The translations under genes were made by a program, and so were the position numbers. From an uncultured Eubacteriales bacterium (GTDB lineage Bacteria; Bacillota; Clostridia; Oscillospirales; Acutalibacteraceae), in NCBI GenBank assembly GCA_934466515.1, contig CAKSLH010000001.1, positions 378,020 to 442,019 on the forward strand: a DNA stretch of 64,000 bases, in the 5' to 3' direction. Positions 52,835 to 61,655 of the stretch are shown here, one piece after another (the stretch's first letter is position 1; each line of letters starts with the position of its first letter). The notes below the pieces were generated by a model. That model made no database searches, was not told where the DNA came from, and worked only from the letters and a program-made list of their open reading frames with translations.

Positions 52835-54460
52835 TTATTTTTCGACAGCAACGCTGCTGTCATTATTGAAATATTTGATTTCGTTTCTCTTGTAGAACTC
52901 GCGGATATAATCGGGCATATCCTCATCGAAACGGCTTCCTATAATATTATCGAAATCGCCGCCGTTTTCATCGTCGAGCTTTTCTACAAGAATGTTGTCT
53001 ACCGTCATATCGACCGCATTGGTATAAAATCCGATACCTCCGCGAAGATTTATATGACCGTCCTTAGAACTGTCGGTATATTCAAGCACCAAGGCGCCGT
53101 CTAAATAAACAGCTGTCTTATTATCAATTGAATAAACCTTTAAATTGTGTGTAAGACCATCTCCGATAAGATTGGGAATTGTAACAGATGTATCTGTTCC
53201 GTTCCACATATCGGGTCTTTGAGCGTATTGCTTTACAACAGAAAGCTTAGTTGTATAGCTTATTTCGCCCGTGACCTTATCGGTATCAAAATCGGTGGTA
53301 ATGCTTATTCCGTTACCGTAATATCCGGAATTGGCAATATGCTTTTGCCTTACCCAGAAAACAAATGTGTCGTCGTCCTGAGCCTGCATTTCATTTGTAA
53401 AGCTGAAATCAATGCTTGCCGAGTAGTCGGTCCATTTTTCATTTCCTAAATAAGAACTGCCGATTTCCTGCGCGATATACCAGACTCGGTTGCCGTCGTC
53501 TAGAGTTTTGACAAGGTCTGTATGTGCGGATTTCCATTTCGGGGAATCCACGGTATCGTCGCCTAAGGTTCTGATACCCTTTTTAAAGCTTTCAAAAAGC
53601 AAGGTGTTTGCCTCGTCAAAAGACGGGTCTATGTAATCCGTATCGGGATAATTGTCCTTACTCGATGAGCCGGACGAAGAATCCGAGGAATCATAGCTTC
53701 CGCTGCCTACGGCATACCAGCCTGAGAACGCGCAATGAATACTTCTTTGCCTATCCGACGAATGTGCGGCAACTCCCGCATAAAGCGGACCGTTAAAGGT
53801 ACTTGTAACAGTTCCGAGTGAAACATAGCTGCCGTTATTCGTGCCCTTATAGGAGCAGGTGTACTTTTTGCCCGTTTTCTCAATTCTAAGCTTAATCGGA
53901 AGGTCTGCGCCGACATTTCCGTAGATAACGCCCATTCCTTTATTCTGCTCGGTTCTGTAAACCACCGTTACCTTTCCCTCCCTTAAGTGGAGAAAAATTC
54001 TCGGAGCGGAAGGGTCTGTCACACTGTCTGTAAGGAGCAGTCCGCCGGAGCCGGTTGAGAAAATATCCTGACCGCCGTGAAGGTCGGTTCGGGAAGTTAT
54101 CGAGGTTTCGAAAACTATTTTATTGTCATTACCGGTGCCGCCGATATCATACTTCTTATAGAGAAACGCAACATCGGACGCGGTGGTCCATTCAACATAA
54201 GCATTTGTATCAATGGACGCGGTTTTGCCCGATTTTGAAAATGTAGTTGATTGCTGATAAGCTCCGACGCCGTATTTAACCTCAACATCGGAATCAATTC
54301 TTGCCTCTTCAAAATCATCAAAGGAAGCGTCGGTTTCGTTATACTCATTCAGGGCTTTGCTTCGTATTCCCATATAAACAACTGCGGAAATACAAATAAC
54401 CAGAACAAGCAAAAACGAAAGCCATATTTTTAAGTTTCTTTTCGAGAGTATCTTATTCAT
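52835..54460 (-). CDS. Membrane-anchored LamG-like (DUF1080-like) protein
   Basis: The 541-residue protein has an N-terminal membrane helix (WLSFLLVLVICISAVVYMG, ~14 to 32), with the rest outside. Two concanavalin-type sandwich domains lie at about 60 to 255 and 300 to 500, separated by a Ser/Asp linker; landmarks are TSITSRTDLHGGQDIF and ITTDFDTDK. Its start overlaps the upstream cohesin gene stop by 4 bases (ATGA). It is probably a tethered carbohydrate-binding subunit. The domain type is inferred from pattern. Confidence 0.7.
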   Translation of the reverse strand: MNKILSKRNLKIWLSFLLVLVICISAVVYMGIRSKALNEYNETDASFDDFEEARIDSDVEVKYGVGAYQQSTTFSKSGKTASIDTNAYVEWTTASDVAFLYKKYDIGGTGNDNKIVFETSITSRTDLHGGQDIFSTGSGGLLLTDSVTDPSAPRIFLHLREGKVTVVYRTEQNKGMGVIYGNVGADLPIKLRIEKTGKKYTCSYKGTNNGSYVSLGTVTSTFNGPLYAGVAAHSSDRQRSIHCAFSGWYAVGSGSYDSSDSSSGSSSKDNYPDTDYIDPSFDEANTLLFESFKKGIRTLGDDTVDSPKWKSAHTDLVKTLDDGNRVWYIAQEIGSSYLGNEKWTDYSASIDFSFTNEMQAQDDDTFVFWVRQKHIANSGYYGNGISITTDFDTDKVTGEISYTTKLSVVKQYAQRPDMWNGTDTSVTIPNLIGDGLTHNLKVYSIDNKTAVYLDGALVLEYTDSSKDGHINLRGGIGFYTNAVDMTVDNILVEKLDDENGGDFDNIIGSRFDEDMPDYIREFYKRNEIKYFNNDSSVAVEK

Positions 54461-56139
54461 ACCTTTCTCACCTCCTTTTCAGGAAATAGCCTAAAGGGAA
54501 TATTATACTTTTTACAAAGAATAACCTGAGATACAACCGCAAATGCCAGAATAATCATAAGCGAGCCTAAAGAAACAAGCAAAATTACAACCGCATTGCT
54601 CTTTTTGCTTCTTATGAAATTGAGCAGTACCTTATTTGCCTGCGAGCCGTCACCGTCTTTTGCTTTATCGGAATTAAGATAAATATTCTTAGTTACGGTT
54701 TTAACAACCGTATCTGTTCCGCCGTCAATAACAACCTCGCTGTCACCGTCAGGCTCAGACGCCCAGTCAAGACTTGACGCCTTTTCAAAGAGAGCGACAA
54801 TATGCTTATAGAAATTCTCGCCAACCAAGGCCTGCGCTTCTTTACTCATCAGCTCGTATGCTTGCTTTGCAAGACCCAAGGAAAGCTGATCGTCCTTTGT
54901 TATATCGTTTTCTGTAGCAGTAAGCCATTTGCCGTATTCATCCATAAAGTTTAAGTATTCTTTTGTTGAATCGGCATTTTCATACTCGCTAAGCGAAAGC
55001 GCTCTTTCATACATTTTGTTTATTATTTTTCTAATCGAGCCGGTATTCTTTTCGACCCACTCGCTGATATCATCGAAGGTCGAAGCCATATTATCAAGCA
55101 TTTGCTTTGCCTGACCGAGACCTGTAAGGTCGCTTGAGGTTATCGAATTTATATCGGTTTCGAGATAATAAGCAAAGTTTTCATTGAATGCTTTAAGCGT
55201 GTCCTTTGCCTGCTCTATGCTTTCAAGTATTGAAAAATACTTTTTAAGCTTATAAAGGTAATTTATTTCCTTATTAAGCATTGCCTTAACCGCTGCGGGA
55301 TAGGAATTATAATCGTCCTGCGCGGCGGTTATCAGGGCTTCATCGGAAAGCGTTAAGGCTCCGTCGCCCTCATAGGCAGGCTTTTTCGAAAGGATTTCAG
55401 AATGCTTTTCCTTAAATTCCTGTGCCTTTGCTTTTGCATCGGCATTTAAAGCCTCAATGCGAAGACGGTTATAAACCGCCTCCGCCTCATTTAAAACATC
55501 CGCATTCGAAACAGCCTGTTTCTCTGCCGCGGAAAGCTGATTATAGGCTTTTCTTGCGGCAAGGATTTTAGCGTTACTGTCGGGATAAGTGACATTTCCG
55601 ATTTGATTTATAAGATTTATAACTTTAGCGGCAGCATTACCGTCGGACTGTATAAAGCCCTGAACGGTTTTTGAGGAAACCTCTATCTGCTTTAGCTTTT
55701 TATTATAAAAATCTTCAATGCAAAGCTCTATCGGAATTTGCTCTGCCTCGGCGCTTAGCACGGTGAATTCAAAAGAAGCAATATTGCCCTTTTTAATTGC
55801 AACGGGAGAGGAAACCGAGCCGACATAGGTAAAATAAATTTTACCGTTTTTGGCATTACCCTTATTAACATCCTCCGCTTTAATTGAGCTTTGCAGGATC
55901 TTAATGCTTTTATTCTCAAACGCAACCTTATCGGTATCATATTTAAGATAAAACATCAATCCGCTGACATTATAAACGGTTGTGTCAACCGATACGGTAA
56001 GTGTAACCTTAGAGCCGGAAATATCGGTCTGAGCAACCGAGAATGAGGGATATGAAGCCGCGAAAGCATTCAGGAGCGGACAAAAGATAAGAATCACGCA
56101 AACAAAGCAAGAAATAACGGTATTTTTAAGTTTTTTCAA
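54457..56139 (-). CDS. Cohesin-domain protein with C-terminal membrane helix
   Basis: The 560-residue protein has a signal peptide (~1 to 28), a cohesin domain (~29 to 165: PSFSVAQTDISGSKVTLTVSV, VSGLMFYLKYDTDKV, GNIASFEFTV), a long helical region with three or four FIVAR-like helical units (~175 to 460), and a final membrane helix near 525 to 548 with a basic cytoplasmic end (KEVRKV). It would display a cohesin on a stalk at the cell surface. The dockerin protein in the same operon is its natural partner. A parallel gene is at the left window edge. Cohesin assignment rests on pattern and context. Confidence 0.72.
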   Translation of the reverse strand: MKKLKNTVISCFVCVILIFCPLLNAFAASYPSFSVAQTDISGSKVTLTVSVDTTVYNVSGLMFYLKYDTDKVAFENKSIKILQSSIKAEDVNKGNAKNGKIYFTYVGSVSSPVAIKKGNIASFEFTVLSAEAEQIPIELCIEDFYNKKLKQIEVSSKTVQGFIQSDGNAAAKVINLINQIGNVTYPDSNAKILAARKAYNQLSAAEKQAVSNADVLNEAEAVYNRLRIEALNADAKAKAQEFKEKHSEILSKKPAYEGDGALTLSDEALITAAQDDYNSYPAAVKAMLNKEINYLYKLKKYFSILESIEQAKDTLKAFNENFAYYLETDINSITSSDLTGLGQAKQMLDNMASTFDDISEWVEKNTGSIRKIINKMYERALSLSEYENADSTKEYLNFMDEYGKWLTATENDITKDDQLSLGLAKQAYELMSKEAQALVGENFYKHIVALFEKASSLDWASEPDGDSEVVIDGGTDTVVKTVTKNIYLNSDKAKDGDGSQANKVLLNFIRSKKSNAVVILLVSLGSLMIILAFAVVSQVILCKKYNIPFRLFPEKEVRKV

Positions 56140-56153
56140 GCTTTTCCCTCCGT

Positions 56154-57758
56154 TTATTTTTTATTGAAATCGTCCGCCTGTTTCTGAACTCCCTTTACAA
56201 CCTCGCTTAAGCCTGCGGCATTCATCTTCTCAACCATGGTATTATAGGTCTTTTCCCATTTACCGGTAAGAGTACCTGAAATAAGTGCCGCATTATATTC
56301 TTCCATAGCGGAATTTATCTGAGCAATCTTATAGGTATATTCCTTTAAATCACCTTGGAAGCCGTAATACTTAGTTTTCTGCAGCTTCTGTCTGCCGTTT
56401 GAAAGATAATCCTTAGCCCAGCTTTCCATACCGTCAAGAATGTTAGGTGTGCGGTAAGCGTGGAAGATATTGCCCATTCTCCAGTGAGCTATACCGTAGT
56501 CATTTGAAGAATCGGGCTGATAGAGGTAATCCTTGCCGTAAGCAATGGGCTTTGAATCGTTTTCAGAGGTTTTAAGCTCATAGTGCCATACACCGTATTT
56601 CTTGGCGTAATCGCTGTTCTTCTCAAATCCGTAGCAAATTAGATTATAAAGCTCTTCGCCCTTTTCGGAATGGAGAAGGTCAAGAAGCATCATAGCTCTT
56701 TCGGGGTTTTTAGCTGTATAAGGGATAATTTCATAGGTTTTTGCAGAGCCGAAAATCGTTGTGCCCTGATAGAGATTATCCTCGCTGTCAAGAAGAAGAT
56801 TATATTTTTCAACATTTCCGGTTTCGATATTCTTTGAATATTTAATTCCTATTTCTTCATCAAGATTTGACCATTGCTCGGTAACATTTCCCGAAAGCAA
56901 CATATTACCCGTAGCTCCTGTAACGATATAATCCTGACTGATATAGCCCTTCTGATACCAATCGGAAGCCCATTTAAGCCAGAGCTTATATTCGTCTGTT
57001 TCAACGAAGCTTTTGATTTCAGCGTTCTTATCATGGGCGTCATAGCAAAGCCATGCGCCGCCTCTTTCGGTACCTACAAAGTCATAGCCTCTGCAGACAA
57101 CCGCATTAAAGAAGTTCTGAACATCGACGGAATATGCGCCCGATGAGAAAAGACCTGTCTGAGCGAGCTTAGCAAGGAAGCCGTCTAAAAGCTGATAAGC
57201 CTTATCGGTAGTTTTCGGATTCTCATGCATTTCGTTTAAAAATTCCTGAGTCGGGAAATACTGATAATGCGCCGCGTCGACAGTGAGATAATTCGTCTGA
57301 TGAACTATCGACTGAACATTCGGGATTGCATAAAGCTTACCCGAAACTCTTCCGGATTTATATTCAGCCGGAAATTCCTTTTCTTCGCTTTTAAGATTAG
57401 GAGCATACTTATCTACAAGATCGTCAAGCTCCATATAAGAATCTGCATTGACCTGCGCCATCATATCGGTTTGAAATCCGGTATAGGCGATATCAAACGA
57501 TTTCTTTGCGGACATCCACATCGACCATTTATCGAAAAGATTGGGCGAATGGACTATCTCAAGCTTTGTATTAGGAAGAAGCTTAGCTAAGAGATTGTTG
57601 ATTTCTTTTTCAACAACATCCGTATCCTTCTGCTTATCCTGATTGATAACCCAAGTCAGAGTTACCTGCTTTGAGGTGTCCGCACCAGAGGACTTACAGG
57701 CGGCGAAAGGAAATATCATAAGACCTGCAAGAACCAAGGCAATAATTTTTTTGACCAT
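56154..57758 (-). CDS. Sugar ABC transporter solute-binding lipoprotein (LplA-like)
   Basis: The 534-residue protein has a lipobox FAAC (Cys21) and the large family-1 binding fold. It follows the permease pair by 20 bases and is about 40% alike by eye to the 535-aa protein at 1571, including CYGFEKNSDYAKKYG and RTPNIL. It captures the oligosaccharide for the importer encoded at 57778 to 59599. Ligand unknown. Confidence 0.88.
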   Translation of the reverse strand: MVKKIIALVLAGLMIFPFAACKSSGADTSKQVTLTWVINQDKQKDTDVVEKEINNLLAKLLPNTKLEIVHSPNLFDKWSMWMSAKKSFDIAYTGFQTDMMAQVNADSYMELDDLVDKYAPNLKSEEKEFPAEYKSGRVSGKLYAIPNVQSIVHQTNYLTVDAAHYQYFPTQEFLNEMHENPKTTDKAYQLLDGFLAKLAQTGLFSSGAYSVDVQNFFNAVVCRGYDFVGTERGGAWLCYDAHDKNAEIKSFVETDEYKLWLKWASDWYQKGYISQDYIVTGATGNMLLSGNVTEQWSNLDEEIGIKYSKNIETGNVEKYNLLLDSEDNLYQGTTIFGSAKTYEIIPYTAKNPERAMMLLDLLHSEKGEELYNLICYGFEKNSDYAKKYGVWHYELKTSENDSKPIAYGKDYLYQPDSSNDYGIAHWRMGNIFHAYRTPNILDGMESWAKDYLSNGRQKLQKTKYYGFQGDLKEYTYKIAQINSAMEEYNAALISGTLTGKWEKTYNTMVEKMNAAGLSEVVKGVQKQADDFNKK

Positions 57759-57777
57759 AAATTTTCCTCCTTTTTAT

Positions 57778-58656
57778 TCAGCCCTTTACAGAGCCTACTG
57801 TTATACCTTTTGAAAAATATTTCTGCATAAACGGGAACGCGACGAAAACCGGAAGCGCCGCTATTACCGACATTGCATACTGAAGAGTAAGCGACGGCTC
57901 TACCGCATAACCCGCAACCTCGGCATAGGTCTGATTTCTGACCTGTACCTCCTGCAGGGTTTTCTGAAGAAGATACTGAATTGTGTAGAGATTGCTGTCG
58001 TCAATATAGTAAAGACTCGTCTGGAAGTCGTTCCAGCGCGAAAGCAAATTCATACAGAATATCATTGCTATCATTGAGGCGCTGAGCGGAATCATAATTT
58101 TAAAGAAAACCGTCATCTGATTTGCGCCGTCTATCTGGGAAGACTCCATAAGCTCTTTGGGAACCTGTTGGAAGCTGGCTCTGAGCAAGAGCACATTTCC
58201 GAAATTGAAAAGACCTGTAAATACATAAACGAAAATCGTATTGCCCAAGTGCAGATACTGAGTTATAAGAATGTAGGTAGGAATAAGTCCGCCGTTAAAG
58301 AACATCGGGATAAGGAAAAATACCGTTAAAAGCTTTTTATATTCAAATTTAGGCTGACTTAAAACATAGGCAAACGATGCCGAAAGCAGAACCAGCAGAA
58401 CCGAGCTTGAAACCGCCGAAACAACCGTTACGCCGACCGCTCTTATAACGCCGCCAGCCTGAGAGAACACAGCCTTATAGGCGGCTGTTGTAAGATGCCT
58501 AGGAATAAGCTGAAATCCGTATTTTATAACGTCGCTTTCCGTAGAAAACGAAATCATAATTACCGCAAAAAGCGGAAACGCCACGCAAATTACCGCGAGG
58601 ACAAAGAATATATGGGCGAAAGCCGTTAAACCTTTATTATTTCTCATTTCACCCAC
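57778..58656 (-). CDS. Sugar ABC transporter permease, LplC/YtcP type
   Basis: The 292-residue membrane protein has about six hydrophobic segments and an EAA-like loop (ESSQIDGANQMTVFFKIMIP, ~170). It ends SKGITVGSVKG, as its paralogue at 3193 does. It starts 4 bases after the stop of its partner permease. It is part of the locus B importer. Confidence 0.92.
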   Translation of the reverse strand: MGEMRNNKGLTAFAHIFFVLAVICVAFPLFAVIMISFSTESDVIKYGFQLIPRHLTTAAYKAVFSQAGGVIRAVGVTVVSAVSSSVLLVLLSASFAYVLSQPKFEYKKLLTVFFLIPMFFNGGLIPTYILITQYLHLGNTIFVYVFTGLFNFGNVLLLRASFQQVPKELMESSQIDGANQMTVFFKIMIPLSASMIAMIFCMNLLSRWNDFQTSLYYIDDSNLYTIQYLLQKTLQEVQVRNQTYAEVAGYAVEPSLTLQYAMSVIAALPVFVAFPFMQKYFSKGITVGSVKG

Positions 58657-58660
58657 CCCC

Positions 58661-59599
58661 TCAATAAAGCGCGTTTTCGGAATTTATCTTCTTGATAATT
58701 CCGTTTGTGATAAGCGTCATTATAATGCCTACTACCGAGGTGAAAAGTCCGACAGCGGCGGTTGCGCTGAAGCTTCCCGATGAAAGTCCTCTGTAAAGAT
58801 ATGTAGAAAGAACATCGGTTGTCGGATAAAGAAGTCCGTTATCGAGAGTTACGTTATAGAACAGTCCGAGCTCGGAAGAAAGAATTCCGCCGAGTCTGGT
58901 TATAAGCACCATGCTCGCCATAGGAGCAAGCTCAGGGATTGTAACATACCAAATCTGTTTAAGTCTTCCTGCGCCGTCAAGCGAAGCGGCTTCGAAAAGT
59001 CCCGTATCAATTCCGATTATTGCGGAATAGAAATAAAGACTTGCCATTCCGGCTTCCCGCCAAAGCTTAGCAATAATAAGTATCACGGGCCAGTATTTCG
59101 CCTGAGTATACCAAAGAATTTTCTTAAAGCCCATTGAAACGAGCACCTGATTTATAAATCCGCTCGAATGGTTCAAAAACAAGGTTACGATACCCGCGAT
59201 TACAACCCAAGAAAGATAGTAAGGCAAAAGGATTGCCGTCTGATAGACCTTGCCCGCGACCTTTGAATTTATTTCATAAAGAAGGATTGCCATGAGCATT
59301 GCCATGAAAAGTCCGATTATAAGAAGGTCGGCTATAGAATAAAGGATTGTATTTCTAAGCACCCTGAAAGCATCGTTTGAAGTGAAGAAGTATTCAAAAT
59401 GCTTAAGACCTGCCCAAGGGCTTGCCATAATTCCCTTTGCATAGCTGTAATCCTTGAATGCGATTATTACGCCGTACATAGGAACATAGTTAAAAATTAT
59501 AAGATAGATAATTGATGGAAGCGCTATGAGAAAATAAGGAATATTTCTCTTGAATTTTCCCTTTCTTTTCAGAAGCACGGAAGGATTATTATTTGTCAT
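58661..59599 (-). CDS. Sugar ABC transporter permease, LplB type
   Basis: The 312-residue permease has a basic N-terminus and about six membrane segments, with EAA loop EAASLDGAGRLKQIWYVTIP (~205). The end KKINSENALY matches the paralogue at 4081. It lies 1 base after the stop of the GLUG-repeat gene, so the surface protein and importer are coupled. Confidence 0.92.
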   Translation of the reverse strand: MTNNNPSVLLKRKGKFKRNIPYFLIALPSIIYLIIFNYVPMYGVIIAFKDYSYAKGIMASPWAGLKHFEYFFTSNDAFRVLRNTILYSIADLLIIGLFMAMLMAILLYEINSKVAGKVYQTAILLPYYLSWVVIAGIVTLFLNHSSGFINQVLVSMGFKKILWYTQAKYWPVILIIAKLWREAGMASLYFYSAIIGIDTGLFEAASLDGAGRLKQIWYVTIPELAPMASMVLITRLGGILSSELGLFYNVTLDNGLLYPTTDVLSTYLYRGLSSGSFSATAAVGLFTSVVGIIMTLITNGIIKKINSENALY

Positions 59600-59600
59600 T

Positions 59601-61433
59601 TCAGGTTTTCTCCTTATTTTCCGATTTTAAAGCTCCGCTTTTCTTAGCAACTTTAACATTTAAAATAATCATATAAACCACAGCCGCTAAAGCCGCAAGA
59701 TTTAAAAGCGCCAAAAGCGCTATAAGCACCCATTCCGCCGCGCCTAAGCTCTTTTCCTGATTTATTACGGAAACTCCGTCATATTTCTTAGCCGCCTCAT
59801 AGCACTTTTTAAGCTTTGCAACTCCCTCTTCGGAAAGGCTTTCCTTGATTTCGTCGGTAAGCTTTTCATACTTTTTATAGGTTTCAATTACAGAAGCCGC
59901 ATTTGAAGCGTCAACCTTTTTCGGGTCGGGAAGCTTTTCAAGCTCCTCGGTCATAACGACTATAAGCTTATTTGCCGCCGCCTCATATAAGGTGTCAAGG
60001 CTCTTCTTTGTAGAAGATTCAACCTTTGCCGCCTCTTCGGCGCTCATGTTTTCGAGCTCTTTTTTCAGCTCCAGTACTCTGAATGCCTGCTTTTCGGAAA
60101 GCTTATTATCGGTTACGAGCTTTTCCATAAGTGAGTCGACTTCTTTTGCAAGCTCCTCTGCCGTCATACTGCTGCTTGTGTCGGAAGTATCAGCCGTGTC
60201 GCCTGTATCATCGGTCTGAGCGTCGGAAGCGGATTCCGCGGTATTATCGTTTGCAGGGGTATTTGTTACAGCCTGCGGAACATATTTTGAAGTGTTCGAA
60301 ATAACAGCAACGGATTTTAATGTAGGAATATTGCCCGATACCGTCCAGCCGTCAAGGGAAGCAAACTTTGAATTTATTTCAGCCTGACTTGCAGGAGAAA
60401 AGCCCTTCTGAGCACAGCCTGCAGTATTTAATATGTAACAGTTGTCTGAATTTGAAGCAGAGGCAGGAGCGCTTGCGAGCCCTGCAATCTTACTTATTGA
60501 ATAACTGTTTTTAACAGACGAGGGAGAGGGTCTTGATGAGCCGTAACCGTAAAGCGAGCCGTATTCAGGGGGCGTTGCGCCGTTTCCTACAGTACCCGTC
60601 GAATAGCAGTTGGTAATATCGTCCTTACTTACCGAGCCTAAAAGTCCCGCGACGCCGCTCGCTAAAGATTTAACATCGCCCGAAGCAAAGCAGTTGCTTA
60701 TTTTTCCGTTTTCGGTCGAACCGATAAGTCCGCCGTGGCACCAAAGACCCGTTGAAGTAACGGTTGCCAAAGAATAAGAATCGGAAATTGTACTTCCCGT
60801 AGCTCTTCCTATAAGTCCTCCGCAGTGGTTTGACTTTGAATTGACCGTTCCCGAGGACATACATCCCTTGACGGTAGTCTTTTTAGCAATTCCGATAAGA
60901 ACCGCAGTTGCCTGTTCGTCCTGTCCGGGGTTTCTGCTCCAGTCGGCATTCATCTGATTAAGACCTACTACCTCGCTTGTAATATTCGCGTCGATTACAG
61001 CGATATTTGTAAGCGTTGCGCCGCTTGTACAGCCGAACAGTGCGGATTCCCAGCCTGATTTATCCTTGACATAGCTGCCGTAAGCTGTCTGAACCTTTAA
61101 ATTTTTAATCGCGTATTTCGGAGTGCCGTCCGAATCAGCGTCGCAAACAAAGCTTCCTGTAAACGGTGTGCTTAAATTTCCTATCGGCTTTAAGGTCTGA
61201 CCCGAGCAGTCGATTGTATTGTTAAGCTTATAATGAGCGGAAAGCTTTGAGGAAATACCCTGCAGCTGTTCAAAGGTCTCCACAAGATACGGACTGTTTT
61301 TAGTACCCTTTCCGTTATACGCGGCGGCGGATACCGAAAACTTAAGAGCCGAAGCCGATACTGCCGCGGTTACAGCGGCTACAAGCACTGCAACGGTTTT
61401 TCTTAAAAAACATCCGGATTTTTTCAGAGTCAT
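59601..61433 (-). CDS. GLUG-repeat surface protein with C-terminal membrane helix
   Basis: The start is ATG 61433 (AGAGGTG before), giving 610 residues; the frame extends 25 codons upstream without a site. A signal peptide (cut near VSAAAYN) precedes GTKNSPYLVETFEQLQGIS, then GLUG-type repeats (GGLIGRATGSTISDSYSLA, GGLIGSTENGKISNCFASG) to ~360. A Thr/Asp-rich linker, a helical stalk (~420 to 560) and one membrane helix near 560 to 585 end it. It is the paralogue of the protein at 5021 but with an added helical stalk. First gene of locus B. Confidence 0.75.
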   Translation of the reverse strand: MTLKKSGCFLRKTVAVLVAAVTAAVSASALKFSVSAAAYNGKGTKNSPYLVETFEQLQGISSKLSAHYKLNNTIDCSGQTLKPIGNLSTPFTGSFVCDADSDGTPKYAIKNLKVQTAYGSYVKDKSGWESALFGCTSGATLTNIAVIDANITSEVVGLNQMNADWSRNPGQDEQATAVLIGIAKKTTVKGCMSSGTVNSKSNHCGGLIGRATGSTISDSYSLATVTSTGLWCHGGLIGSTENGKISNCFASGDVKSLASGVAGLLGSVSKDDITNCYSTGTVGNGATPPEYGSLYGYGSSRPSPSSVKNSYSISKIAGLASAPASASNSDNCYILNTAGCAQKGFSPASQAEINSKFASLDGWTVSGNIPTLKSVAVISNTSKYVPQAVTNTPANDNTAESASDAQTDDTGDTADTSDTSSSMTAEELAKEVDSLMEKLVTDNKLSEKQAFRVLELKKELENMSAEEAAKVESSTKKSLDTLYEAAANKLIVVMTEELEKLPDPKKVDASNAASVIETYKKYEKLTDEIKESLSEEGVAKLKKCYEAAKKYDGVSVINQEKSLGAAEWVLIALLALLNLAALAAVVYMIILNVKVAKKSGALKSENKEKT

Positions 61434-61582
61434 TACAACACCTCTTTCAAATTTGCCGTAAAAAGCCGTAATTTTATACAGCTCTACTTTTACACTATAA
61501 TTGTACATTAGATATTCTTTGTTGAAAACGAATAAAATTCTGTTCTATAGCATACTTTTTGGTTATTATATAAAGTTTTCCC

Positions 61583-61612
61583 TTGACTACCGCCGTACAC
61601 TTAGCGCATAAT
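61583..61612 (+). promoter_or_regulatory. Probable promoter of the two-component genes
   Basis: TTGACT (61583 to 61588), 18 bases, CATAAT (61607 to 61612). It lies in the 222-base divergent gap between locus B and the response regulator; the reverse promoter of locus B is not clear. Confidence 0.5.
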
Positions 61613-61655
61613 ATACATATAAAATATAACTGCACCGTTAGAGAGGAGAATTCTG

